In this document: positions 18,052 through 26,045 of the stretch, piece by piece
Position numbering within the stretch: position 1 is the first letter of the stretch
How the letters are laid out: each line of letters starts with the position of its first letter
Assembly (NCBI RefSeq): GCF_947499265.1
Contig: NZ_CANMNK010000008.1
Coordinates: 62,001-126,000 of the forward strand
DNA: 64,000 bases
Source: an uncultured Roseobacter sp.
GTDB lineage: Bacteria; Pseudomonadota; Alphaproteobacteria; Rhodobacterales; Rhodobacteraceae
Direction: 5' to 3'
The notes under the pieces: generated by a model
The model's input: the letters and a program-made list of their open reading frames with translations, nothing else
What the model was told of the DNA's origin: nothing
Databases searched by the model: none
Translations under genes and position numbers: made by a program

Positions 18052-18503
18052 CGGCGGGTATATTTGATGAAGGGCGTCTTGGTGCCAATGCGATCGTATA
18101 ATTTGCGGGCGGTTTCGTTAGAGTCCTGCGTCAGCCAGTAGACACCCGGTGCCCCTGCGGCATCGGCTGCCGCATAGACCCCTTCGATCAGCGCGCGCCC
18201 AACGCCTTTGCCGCGCAGGGCAGGGTCCGCATAGAGATCCTGCAGGTAGCAGACGTTTTCCTCCGACCAGCCATGACGGTGGTAAACATAATGGGCCAGC
18301 CCAACGAGCGTGCCGTCAACTTCGGCGACCAGACAGTTGAAATCCTGCGGGTCGTCCCCCAGTAATCTGTTGAAATAAAGATCAAAAATCTCTGCGGGAC
18401 GCGTGGTTTCGTAAAAGGCGAGATACGCCGTCCACATCTCTGACCACTGCGGTTTGTCAGACGCCCGCAAGGGACGCACGACAACGCTTACACGGTTTGC
18501 CAT
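18048..18503 (-). CDS. GNAT-family N-acetyltransferase
   Basis: This is a 151-aa protein with a single acetyltransferase domain. The acetyl-CoA-binding motif is RGKGVGRALIEGVY (about 97-110), preceded by the strand CYLQDLYADPALRG, with TQDSNETARKLYDRIG near the C terminus. The sequence resembles the broad group acting on small amines or protein N termini; the substrate is not evident. It is coupled to the DUF2927 gene by a 4-base overlap and follows the MoxR gene after 119 bases. Confidence 0.88.
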   Translation of the reverse strand: MANRVSVVVRPLRASDKPQWSEMWTAYLAFYETTRPAEIFDLYFNRLLGDDPQDFNCLVAEVDGTLVGLAHYVYHRHGWSEENVCYLQDLYADPALRGKGVGRALIEGVYAAADAAGAPGVYWLTQDSNETARKLYDRIGTKTPFIKYTRR

Positions 18504-18622
18504 CTTATAGTGCCTGCCTAAATGCCTCTGTCCGCGATCTTTGCGCCGCGGATCTTTTTCAGCTTAGTCGTTAAAAACCTCTTAAGGCAAGCGTTTGGTC
18601 GCTGTGGTGTTCTGCGCGCCTG

Positions 18623-19462
18623 TCACCGACCGCTGCGCGCGAGAAAAGCCAGGCGCTCAAACAGGTGCACGTCCTGTTCGTTTTTGAGCAATGCCCCGTG
18701 CAGTTTGGGCAATGCGCTGGCGCCCGATGCCTTGAGGTCTTCGGCGCTCAGATCTTCGGCCAGCAACAGCTTGAGCCAATCCAGAACCTCCGAGGTGGAG
18801 GGTTTTTTCTTCAGGCCGGTCTGTTCGCGGATTTCATAGAATTGGGTGAGGGCGGTTGTGAGCAGCGCATCCTTGATGCCCGGGAAATGCACCTCGACAA
18901 TCTGGCGCAGGGTCTCGATCTCGGGAAAACGGATGTAGTGAAAGAAGCAGCGGCGCAGAAAGGCGTCAGGCAGTTCCTTTTCGTTGTTCGATGTGATGAT
19001 CACCACGGGGCGGTGCCGCGCCTTGATGGTCTCACCGGTCTCGTAGACAAAGAATTCCATCTTATCGAGTTCCTGCAGCAGATCGTTGGGAAACTCGATG
19101 TCGGCCTTGTCAATCTCATCGATCAGCAACACCACCTTTTGGTCGGCCTCAAAGGCCTCCCAGAGCTTGCCCTTGCGGATGTAGTTTTTCACGTCGTGCA
19201 CACGTTCGTCACCCAACTGGCTGTCGCGCAACCGGCTGACCGCGTCGTATTCATAAAGGCCCTGCTGCGCCCGCGTGGTCGATTTGATGTTCCATTCGAT
19301 CATCGGCAGATCCAGCGCCTTGCTCACCTGCCGCGCCAGTTCGGTTTTGCCCGTTCCAGGCTCCCCCTTCACCAAAAGCGGACGCTCAAGCGTGACAGCG
19401 GCATTCACCGCGACCGTCAGGTCGTCCGTGGCGATGTATTCGGCGGTTCCCTGGAATTTCAT
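18623..19462 (-). CDS. MoxR-family AAA+ ATPase
   Basis: This is a 279-aa chaperone-like ATPase. Walker A is GEPGTGKTE (about 34-42) and Walker B is VVLLIDEIDK (about 105-114), followed by sensor-1 (VIITSNNEKELPDAFLRRC). The start at 19462 gives the usual N terminus (MKFQGTAEYIATDD); the frame stays open upstream but that stretch does not look coding. MoxR ATPases act with VWA proteins to mature or activate enzyme complexes. The CoxE-like gene at 15270-16457 is the likely partner. The gene diverges from dksA. Confidence 0.92.
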   Translation of the reverse strand: MKFQGTAEYIATDDLTVAVNAAVTLERPLLVKGEPGTGKTELARQVSKALDLPMIEWNIKSTTRAQQGLYEYDAVSRLRDSQLGDERVHDVKNYIRKGKLWEAFEADQKVVLLIDEIDKADIEFPNDLLQELDKMEFFVYETGETIKARHRPVVIITSNNEKELPDAFLRRCFFHYIRFPEIETLRQIVEVHFPGIKDALLTTALTQFYEIREQTGLKKKPSTSEVLDWLKLLLAEDLSAEDLKASGASALPKLHGALLKNEQDVHLFERLAFLARSGR

Positions 19463-19631
19463 TCTTGTGTCAACCCTTTGCGCGATGAAATCTTGTTTCG
19501 CTTTTAGCCGGAATTCTTCAGCTTTGTGTAGTGACAATTGTAAGGACGTGGGGTAGATCGTGGCGCATGGGGGCACTTGGCCTGAGGACAAGTAGCGAAT
19601 GACAGACGTTAGCCATGTTGAGGGGAAGCAA

Positions 19632-20054
19632 ATGAAACAGGAACTGTTTCTGCCGGATGATTATCGTCCGGCTGAGGACGAACCGTTCATGAATGAACGA
19701 CAAGTTGAGTATTTCCGACGCAAACTGTTGAACTGGCGCTCCGAGCTTCTCGCAGGCAGCCGGGACACCATCGAGGGTCTGCAAGACGGAACCCGCAACA
19801 TTCCTGACGTCGCGGACCGCGCCTCCGAGGAAACCGATCGGGCGCTGGAGCTGCGTACCCGGGATCGTCAGCGCAAATTGGTCAGCAAAATCGACGGTGC
19901 CCTGCGCCGCATTGAAGAAGGCGAATTTGGCTATTGCTCGGTGACGGGCGAGCCGATCTCGTTGAAACGGCTGGACGCGCGTCCCATCGCCACGATGAGC
20001 CTTGAAGCGCAGGAGCGTCATGAGCGCCGCGAAAAGGTGCACCGCGACGATTGA
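19632..20054 (+). CDS. dksA: DksA-family RNA polymerase-binding regulator, one-cysteine type
   Basis: This 140-aa protein binds the RNA polymerase secondary channel and, with ppGpp, adjusts rRNA and amino-acid promoters. The coiled-coil tip motif DxxDxA is intact (Asp59, Asp62, Ala64). The zinc finger is degenerate: the four positions that are Cys in E. coli are Cys102, Thr105, Ser123 and Ala126. A one-cysteine DksA is known from Rhodobacter sphaeroides and works without zinc, so this is probably functional. I start at 19632, after GAGGGGAAGC, rather than at 19599, because the family N terminus is MKxExFLPxDYRPAEDEPFM. A strong terminator follows. Confidence 0.93.
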   Translation: MKQELFLPDDYRPAEDEPFMNERQVEYFRRKLLNWRSELLAGSRDTIEGLQDGTRNIPDVADRASEETDRALELRTRDRQRKLVSKIDGALRRIEEGEFGYCSVTGEPISLKRLDARPIATMSLEAQERHERREKVHRDD

Positions 20055-20082
20055 TCCCGCGCGCGTGAGACGAAAAGAGTTT

Positions 20083-20114
20083 AAAAGCGTCGGAGCCCGG
20101 GCTTCGGCGCTTTT
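20083..20114 (+). terminator. Rho-independent terminator after dksA
   Basis: Bases 20083-20098 pair with 20099-20114 (two G-U pairs), giving a GC-rich hairpin with an AAAA 5' flank and TTTT 3' flank. It ends 16 bases before the monooxygenase start, so the latter may need its own promoter or read-through. Confidence 0.82.
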
Positions 20115-20130
20115 GTTTTGAGGGAGCGTG

Positions 20131-21279
20131 ATGATCAGAAACGCAATCGTCATTGGGGCAGGGATCGGCGGATTGGCCTGCGCCACGGCGCTGGCGCGCA
20201 AGGGGGTCGCGGTGACCCTGTTGGAACAGGCGCCGGAAATCGCGGAAGTCGGGGCCGGTTTGCAGGTCAGCCCAAACGGGTTGGCGGTGCTGCGGGCCCT
20301 GGGCGTGGAAGACGCGCTGGTGCGCAGCGGTGCAGTGACCGCGCAGGCGGTGGTTCTGGCAGATTACAAGCAAGGCGCCGAGGTTGCGCGTCTGGATCTG
20401 ACCCGGTTGCAGCACCAACGCTATCTTTTTGTGCACCGGCATGCACTGATTTCGATCCTGCTGCAGGCCGCGCGGCAGGCGAATGTGACCTTGGAAACGG
20501 GTCAGAAGGTTGTTTCGGTGACGCAGGGCGATCTGCCAAGCGTCACATTTGCGGATGGCCGCACGGCGCGGGCGGAACGGGTGATCTGTGCGGATGGGGT
20601 GCACTCCATTGGGCGCCAGACGGTGTCGCCGGGCCCGGAAGCGCAGTTTACCGGGCAGGTCGCCTGGCGCGCGACGGTGCCAACTCAAGGCGCCAAACCG
20701 GAGGCGCGGGTCACGATGGCCCCCGGGCGTCATCTGGTCAGCTATCCCATCAGCGGTGGTCGTCTGATGAACATCGTGGCGGTGCAGGAGCGCGATGTCT
20801 GGGCGGCGGAAGGCTGGCATCACTCGGATGATCCCGACGCCCTGCGCCGCGCCTTTGCCGGTTTTGGGGGGCCGGTCGCGCCCTTGCTGGAGCAGGTGTT
20901 CGAGGTGAACCTATGGGGTCTCTTTCGCCATCCCGTGGTGGAGACATGGACCTCTGGCAACGTCGCCCTGCTGGGGGATGCCGCACATCCGACGCTGCCG
21001 TTTCTGGCGCAGGGGGCCAATCTGGCGCTAGAGGATGCCTGGGTCCTGGCCGAGTGTCTGGCCGGAGATCAGCCAGAGGACAGTTATCAGGCCTTGCGCA
21101 AAGACCGCGCGACACAAGTGATTGCAGCCGCCGGCAGTAATGCCTGGAAATATCACCTGCCGGCGGGTCCGCTCAGAACCTTGGCGCATCTGGGCTTGTC
21201 TGTTGCAAGCCGCTGTGCGCCCGGCATGATGATGCGCCAGTTCGACTGGATTTACAGCCATGACGTCACCAAGCGCTGA
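20131..21279 (+). CDS. FAD-dependent monooxygenase, salicylate-hydroxylase-like
   Basis: This is a 382-aa class A flavoprotein monooxygenase. Landmarks are the N-terminal FAD fold VIGAGIGGLACATAL (about 7-21), a DG-type motif CADGVHSIGR (about 152-161), and the second FAD motif LLGDAAHPTLPFLAQGANLALED (about 279-301). Such enzymes use NAD(P)H and oxygen to hydroxylate aromatic or similar substrates; the substrate here is unknown. The GTG at 20128 directly before ATG 20131 is too close to AGGGAG to be preferred. No ring-cleavage or transporter gene is adjacent. Confidence 0.88.
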   Translation: MIRNAIVIGAGIGGLACATALARKGVAVTLLEQAPEIAEVGAGLQVSPNGLAVLRALGVEDALVRSGAVTAQAVVLADYKQGAEVARLDLTRLQHQRYLFVHRHALISILLQAARQANVTLETGQKVVSVTQGDLPSVTFADGRTARAERVICADGVHSIGRQTVSPGPEAQFTGQVAWRATVPTQGAKPEARVTMAPGRHLVSYPISGGRLMNIVAVQERDVWAAEGWHHSDDPDALRRAFAGFGGPVAPLLEQVFEVNLWGLFRHPVVETWTSGNVALLGDAAHPTLPFLAQGANLALEDAWVLAECLAGDQPEDSYQALRKDRATQVIAAAGSNAWKYHLPAGPLRTLAHLGLSVASRCAPGMMMRQFDWIYSHDVTKR

Positions 21280-21292
21280 TCTATGATCCAGC

Positions 21293-21346
21293 GGCGTGTG
21301 GCTGCGCCACACACGCCATTCTTTTGGTTTTGGGCGCACCCAAAAC
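21293..21346. terminator. Two tandem hairpins between convergent genes
   Basis: The first hairpin (21293-21302 with 21306-21317, a 2-base bulge) is followed by a perfect 8-bp hairpin (21327-21334 with 21339-21346, loop CGCA). Together they fill the gap between the monooxygenase and ornithine cyclodeaminase stops and probably terminate both. Confidence 0.6.
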
Positions 21347-21368
21347 GGCCCATGCGGTTGGGTCTGGC

Positions 21369-22418
21369 TCAGCGGGACCGCTGCAGCATGCCGAAAAGGT
21401 CACGGGGATCGTCCGGATCGGCCAGCAGGTCCAGCGGGTGGAAAAGCTGTGTCGTCTCGATCTGGTCCCGCACGTAGCGCAGGGCACTGAAGTCCTCGAT
21501 GGCAAAGCCCACGGAATCAAACAAGGTGATCTGCTTGTCAGACGTGCGCCCCTCCGCCTGACCAGTCATGACCTGCCAGATTTCGGTGACGGGATGCGTG
21601 TCGTCCAGTTGCTGGATTTCACCCTCGATACGGGTCTGTTCGGGGTATTCCACAAAGATGTCCGCGCGGTGCAGGATCGCCGAGGCAAGCTCCGTTTTGC
21701 CCGGGCAGTCACCGCCAATCGCATTGATGTGCACACCGGCGCCCACCATGTTGTCGGTCAGGATCGTCGCATATTGCTTATCCGCGGTGCAGGTGGTGAT
21801 GATCTGCGCGCCCAGGATCGCCTCTTCGGCGGTGGTGCAGGGCGTGACCACCAGTCCCAGATCCGCAAGGTTGGCCGCACATTTTTCAGTGGCCTGCGCA
21901 TCGGCGTCAAACAGGCGAACCTCGTTGATCCCGCAGATGGCTTTCATCGCGAGGCTCTGGAATTCCGATTGGGCGCCATTTCCGATCATCGCCATGGTTG
22001 TTGCCCCTTTGGGCGCTAGCATGCGGGCGACAAGGGCGGATGTGGCCGCCGTCCGCATCGCCGTCAGCATGGTCATTTCCGACAGCAGGACCGGATAGCC
22101 GGTGCCCACATCCGCAAGCAACCCAAAGGCGGTGACCGTCTGCAAGCCCTCCGAGGTATTCTTGGGGTGGCCGTTGACGTATTTGAACCCGTAGACCTCC
22201 CCGTCCGAGGTTGGCATCAGCTCGATCACCCCTTCCGCGGAATGGCTGGCGACGCGGGGTGTTTTGTCGAAGAGCTGCCAGCGCTTGAAATCCGCTTCGA
22301 TGTAATCGGCAAGACCGCGCAGCATGTCTTCGATGCCGATGTGGTGGATCAGCTGCATCATGTGATCAACGGAGACGAAGGGCACAAGCGCCTTGTCGGA
22401 GGGGGCCATATTGGTCAT
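21369..22418 (-). CDS. Ornithine cyclodeaminase
   Basis: This 349-aa enzyme converts L-ornithine to L-proline and ammonia using bound NAD+. It shows the mu-crystallin/OCD fold: LLSEMTMLTAMRTAATSALVA in the substrate region, the nucleotide-binding loop MIGNGAQSEFQSLA (about 133-146), and VHINAIGGDCPGKTEL (about 215-230). The start at 22418 is one base after the ctlX stop and has AAAGGTG upstream. It is last in rocF-ctlX-OCD, so ornithine made by the first two enzymes would go directly to proline. Confidence 0.92.
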   Translation of the reverse strand: MTNMAPSDKALVPFVSVDHMMQLIHHIGIEDMLRGLADYIEADFKRWQLFDKTPRVASHSAEGVIELMPTSDGEVYGFKYVNGHPKNTSEGLQTVTAFGLLADVGTGYPVLLSEMTMLTAMRTAATSALVARMLAPKGATTMAMIGNGAQSEFQSLAMKAICGINEVRLFDADAQATEKCAANLADLGLVVTPCTTAEEAILGAQIITTCTADKQYATILTDNMVGAGVHINAIGGDCPGKTELASAILHRADIFVEYPEQTRIEGEIQQLDDTHPVTEIWQVMTGQAEGRTSDKQITLFDSVGFAIEDFSALRYVRDQIETTQLFHPLDLLADPDDPRDLFGMLQRSR

Positions 22419-22419
22419 G

Positions 22420-23340
22420 TCAGACACCTTTGCGAGGGCGGCGGGACAGGTGCAAACCAGCAATCATGCAGCGCACCGACCCTCCGGCCGTTTCGAGAGT
22501 GGGAATGGAGAGCGGTAGCAGCCGTGCGTGGGTTTCGATGCGGGCGACCTGATCGGCGCTCAGCGCAGCACGGGCACGCGCAGAAAGTGCTAGGATCGCA
22601 CCGTCTTTGCCGGTCAGCTCAATCGCGTTTCCAGCGAATTCAGCGATCTGATGGGCGGAAAGGGCAATTACATCCCGGCCGGTTTCTTCCAGCCGCCGTT
22701 GCACCGTCGCACGGCGCTCCGGATCGGTGATCATCTCGAGCCCGACCATGGCAAAACGGGTGCCAACGGCCATCAGAACATTGGTGTGGTAGACGGGACG
22801 TCCCGCACCATCTACCGCGTCAAAGGCGATGGGTTCAAAATTAAAATGCGTGCAGAAGCGCTCCAGCAGGACCGGATCGGCGCGGTGGGATCGTGCCACA
22901 AATGCCAGCCGACCGATGTGATCCAGCACCATGGCACCCGTACCTTCGAGGGCCAGACCGTCATGCTCCAAGCCGGAGTAATCAATGACATCCTGCACGC
23001 GATAATCCCGTTTGAGCAGATCGATCACATCCCACCGCCGCTCCCGACGCCGGTTTTCAGCATACATCGGGTAGACGGCGACGTGGCCACCCGCGTGGGT
23101 GGAAAACCAGTTGTTGGGAAAAACGCTGTCGGGCGTGTGGGTGCTGTCATCGTCAAAAACCTGCACCGAGATGCCATGCGCGCGCAGCTGATCCACCACG
23201 CGGTCGAATTCTGCGCGCGCTGCGGCGGATACATTTCCGGCGCTTGTGGTTTGAAAGGCATTATCGCCCTGGGTTTCCGGGTTTGAGCGAAAGTGATGGG
23301 GGCGGATCATCACTACATCGGTGGGCGCTTGCATCTGCAT
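22420..23340 (-). CDS. ctlX: CtlX-type citrulline/arginine-utilisation hydrolase
   Basis: This is a 306-aa member of the arginine deiminase/amidinotransferase fold. Recognisable parts are DSVFPNNWFSTHAGG (about 73-87), with the substrate-binding Asp and Asn, the catalytic His region YHTNVLMAVG, and the C-terminal ETAGGSVRCMIAG with the probable nucleophile Cys. CtlX proteins have been linked genetically to citrulline use, probably yielding ornithine. I use ATG 23340, which leaves a 2-base gap to the rocF stop; the TTG at 23346 that overlaps it is less likely. Its place between arginase and ornithine cyclodeaminase supports a second feed into ornithine. Confidence 0.82.
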   Translation of the reverse strand: MQMQAPTDVVMIRPHHFRSNPETQGDNAFQTTSAGNVSAAARAEFDRVVDQLRAHGISVQVFDDDSTHTPDSVFPNNWFSTHAGGHVAVYPMYAENRRRERRWDVIDLLKRDYRVQDVIDYSGLEHDGLALEGTGAMVLDHIGRLAFVARSHRADPVLLERFCTHFNFEPIAFDAVDGAGRPVYHTNVLMAVGTRFAMVGLEMITDPERRATVQRRLEETGRDVIALSAHQIAEFAGNAIELTGKDGAILALSARARAALSADQVARIETHARLLPLSIPTLETAGGSVRCMIAGLHLSRRPRKGV

Positions 23341-23342
23341 GA

Positions 23343-24263
23343 TCAAAAGGCCCGGGTTGGACGGTCAAAGACACGGCGGCCCAGGGCAGAGGCCGCAAGA
23401 TCCACCATCACCTGCGCCGTGCGTCCGCGTTCATCCAGATAGGGGTTCAACTCCACCAGATCGAGCGAGGTCATCAACCCGCTGTCATGCAGCATCTCCA
23501 TCACCAGATGCCCTTCGCGGATCGTGGCGCCCCCCGGCACGGTGGTGCCCACGGCGGGCGCGGCGGAGGGGTCGAGAAAATCGACGTCCAGCGAGACGTG
23601 CAGCAGGCCGTTGGCGGCGGTCACACGCTCAAGGAAAGCGGTCAGCGGTTTGGCAATGCCGGTCTCGTCAATCTCGCGCATGTCCACGCGCTGGATCGTG
23701 GTCTCCTGCAGGGCCGCGCGTTCCGCGCTGTCCACGGAGCGCAGGCCAATGATGGCGATGTTATCCTGCGGTAACGGGGATTGAATGTCAGGGAAACCGT
23801 CAAAATCCGGACGCCCGGTGACGTATCCCAACGGGGTGCCATGCAGGTTGCCGCTGTCGGTTGTTTCGGGCGTGTGAAAATCGCTATGGGCGTCCAGCCA
23901 CAGCACAAAGAGCGGGCGGTTTACGGTTTGGGCATGTCGCATCGCCCCCAGAACGGTACCCAGCGACAGGGAATGATCGCCGCCCAGGAAAATCGGCAGG
24001 CCGTCTTTCAGCCCCGCCTCTGACGCCTCTGCCAGGGCAGTGGTCCAGGCGATTGTCTCTTCACGCGCGTGGATCTTGGGATGCGATTTTGGCGCGAAAG
24101 GGGCGGGTGTGACATTGCCGCGATCTTCAAGCGTGTGACCAAGGTCCGACAGCGCTTCGGCGAGCCCGGCGGTGCGGTAAGCATCAGGGCCCATCAAACA
24201 GCCACGCCGACGCTTGCCGCTGTCAACGGGCGCACCAATGAGAATACAGGCCTGATGGGTCAT
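23343..24263 (-). CDS. rocF: Arginase
   Basis: This 306-aa ureohydrolase splits arginine into ornithine and urea with two manganese ions. Metal ligands are visible in GGDHSLS (about 93-99), DAHSDFH (about 123-129) and SLDVDFLDP (about 222-230), and the family N terminus (ILIGAPVDSGKRRRGCLMGPDAYR) is present. It is first in the arginine-to-proline operon and diverges from an Lrp-type regulator after 110 bases, which is the usual arrangement for amino-acid-inducible catabolism. Confidence 0.95.
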   Translation of the reverse strand: MTHQACILIGAPVDSGKRRRGCLMGPDAYRTAGLAEALSDLGHTLEDRGNVTPAPFAPKSHPKIHAREETIAWTTALAEASEAGLKDGLPIFLGGDHSLSLGTVLGAMRHAQTVNRPLFVLWLDAHSDFHTPETTDSGNLHGTPLGYVTGRPDFDGFPDIQSPLPQDNIAIIGLRSVDSAERAALQETTIQRVDMREIDETGIAKPLTAFLERVTAANGLLHVSLDVDFLDPSAAPAVGTTVPGGATIREGHLVMEMLHDSGLMTSLDLVELNPYLDERGRTAQVMVDLAASALGRRVFDRPTRAF

Positions 24264-24373
24264 AACTACCTCTGCGATTTGGGGTTGAAGAGAAAATACT
24301 GATCACTTCGGGGTGTTCACAAGCACTCAATTTGTACGTATTGTTCTCATGACAACCAAAATGGGCATATGAT

Positions 24374-24799
24374 ATGGACGAAATGGATAGGCGACTGATC
24401 GGGGCGCTCAGGCATAACGCGCGGGCGTCGCTGTCAGAGCTTGCGTCGCTTTTGGGGCTGACGCGGGCCACAGTGCGGACGCGTCTGACCAAATTGCAAG
24501 ACCGCGGTGACATCCTCGGCTTTTCGGTGGTGATGAAAGAGGATGGGCTGACCGATCCGGTGCGGGGTCTGATGATGATCGCGATCGAGGGACGCGGGAC
24601 GGATCGAATCATTCGGCAGTTGGGGGGGATGCCAGAGCTGCGTCGGGTTTATTCGACCAACGGCCGCTGGGATGTGATCGTCGAGATTGGCACCGCGACA
24701 CTGGAAGAATTGGACAGTGTGCTGGCGCGGGTCCGCCGCCTGGACGGGGTGACCGCAAGCGAGACCAGCCTGCTGTTGAGCACGCGGAAGGCCAGCTAG
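24374..24799 (+). CDS. Lrp/AsnC-family transcriptional regulator
   Basis: This is a 141-aa regulator with an N-terminal helix-turn-helix (MDEMDRRLIGALRHNARASLSELASLLGLTRATVRTR split over about 1-38) and a C-terminal RAM ligand-binding domain ending LLLSTRKAS. It is transcribed away from rocF and is very probably the arginine/ornithine-responsive controller of rocF-ctlX-OCD; the intergenic region 24264-24373 should hold its site. Its stop overlaps the convergent dsbB-like stop by three bases. Confidence 0.9.
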   Translation: MDEMDRRLIGALRHNARASLSELASLLGLTRATVRTRLTKLQDRGDILGFSVVMKEDGLTDPVRGLMMIAIEGRGTDRIIRQLGGMPELRRVYSTNGRWDVIVEIGTATLEELDSVLARVRRLDGVTASETSLLLSTRKAS

Positions 24800-25254
24800 G
24801 CGCGCTTGAAGGCCATCAGCCAAAAGGCAACGAGAGAGAAGGAAATGAGCGCGTTCCACCCGGCCATGCTGATCCCGGCAAACTGCCATGCAATCTCATC
24901 ACAGCGCACCAGCGGCGCGCTGAGGATCTGATCGAGCAATTCATCAGCGCTGATGCCGCCGACCGGACCGGCTGAGCAGGAGGTGGGGCCTTGCCACCAC
25001 CCTTGCTCGACGCCCGCGTGATAGACGCCGATGGCGCCGGTGGCAAAGGCCGCGAGCGCGCCGAGAAGGATCAACAGATCGCTGCGCAGGCGCAGGGCGA
25101 TCAGACCAATTCCAACGGCAATCACATGGGGATAGCGTTGCCAGATGCACATCTTGCAGGGGGGCAGGCCGCCCAGATGCTGAAAGGCAAAGGCGCCGAG
25201 CAGAAGCGCCAGGGAGCCAAAACTAGCCGCCGCTATCGCTTGCGTCCGGTTCAC
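24796..25254 (-). CDS. DsbB-like disulfide bond formation protein
   Basis: This is a 152-aa four-helix inner-membrane oxidoreductase. It carries the two expected cysteine pairs, Cys33/Cys36 (CKMC) in the first periplasmic loop and Cys93/Cys118 in the second. Such proteins pass electrons from DsbA to quinone. The GTG start overlaps the stop of the DedA-like gene (GTGA at 25254-25251); the longer frame beginning at 25362 only reads through the neighbouring gene. A DsbA partner is not in the window. Confidence 0.88.
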   Translation of the reverse strand: MNRTQAIAAASFGSLALLLGAFAFQHLGGLPPCKMCIWQRYPHVIAVGIGLIALRLRSDLLILLGALAAFATGAIGVYHAGVEQGWWQGPTSCSAGPVGGISADELLDQILSAPLVRCDEIAWQFAGISMAGWNALISFSLVAFWLMAFKRA

Positions 25255-25829
25255 AGGTACTTCAGGGCCGCAAATCCGCCGACCAGCAATACGATGAAAA
25301 GGGTGAACATCAGCCCCAGACGACGCTCGATGAAATCGCGGATCGGCGCGCCGAATTTCCACAGCAAAAACGCCACCAGGAAAAACCGCAGGCCGCGCGC
25401 CAGGATGGAGGTCGCGATGAAGGTGCCCAGTGGCATCGCGGTCCAGCCAGACATGATCGTGATGACCTTATAGGGGAAGGGTGTCACGCCCGCGGTCAGA
25501 ACCGCCCAGAAGCCAAGATTGTTGAACCGGGTGCTGAAGGCCGCCATGGCATCGTCCTTGCCCAGGCTCTCAAGGATGGGTTTGCCGATGGTCTCAAAGG
25601 CGAAGGCCCCGATGGCATAGCCCAAGATGCCCCCCAGCACCGAAAACACCAGGGCAACGCCCGCAATCAGCCAGGCGCGCGACGGGCGTGCGATGATCAT
25701 CGGGATCATCAGGATGTCGGGCGGGATGGGAAAAACCGAACTCTCAATAAAGCTGATAAAGGCGAGAACCCACAAAGCACGCGGGTGATCCACCATGCTC
25801 AAGGTCCAGTCGTAGAGTTTGCGCAACAT
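25251..25829 (-). CDS. DedA/YqaA-family membrane protein
   Basis: This is a 192-aa SNARE-associated/DedA superfamily protein. The amphipathic re-entrant motif FIESSVFPIPPDILMIPMI (about 27-45) and the second FNNLGFWAVLTAGVTPFPYKVITI block (about 103-126) are typical, along with several membrane helices. DedA proteins are lipid-carrier or phospholipid scramblases, or proton-coupled transporters. I start at 25829 (MLRKLYDW); the longer frame to 25871 has no clear support. It is translationally coupled to the dsbB-like gene. Confidence 0.85.
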   Translation of the reverse strand: MLRKLYDWTLSMVDHPRALWVLAFISFIESSVFPIPPDILMIPMIIARPSRAWLIAGVALVFSVLGGILGYAIGAFAFETIGKPILESLGKDDAMAAFSTRFNNLGFWAVLTAGVTPFPYKVITIMSGWTAMPLGTFIATSILARGLRFFLVAFLLWKFGAPIRDFIERRLGLMFTLFIVLLVGGFAALKYL

Positions 25830-25961
25830 GAGAGAAATCGTTCCAGATAAAGACTTGGCTTGGCAGACCACGAGATCGGGAGTGGGTCAAGCAGATCACC
25901 GCATGTTTCGCGAAAATCCTCTTGCCCGGGGCGCGGTCACGGGGTAAGTCGCTCATGTTGT

Positions 25962-26045
25962 GCCCAAGTGGCGGAATGGTAGACGCAGGGGATTCAAAAT
26001 CCCCCGCCGCGAGGCGTGCCGGTTCGAGTCCGGCCTTGGGTACCA
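25962..26045 (+). tRNA. tRNA-Leu (anticodon CAA)
   Basis: This is a class II tRNA of 84 bases with encoded CCA. The acceptor is GCCCAAG with CTTGGGT. The anticodon stem GGGGA/TCCCC encloses loop TTCAAAA, the long variable arm is CGCC-GCGA-GGCG, and the T arm is GCCGG-TTCGAGT-CCGGC. Confidence 0.95.

Noticed and set aside
15270-19462. CO dehydrogenase maturation cluster
   Set aside because: MoxR and CoxE-like genes are present, but coxL, coxM and coxS are absent and the intervening genes are not cox genes.
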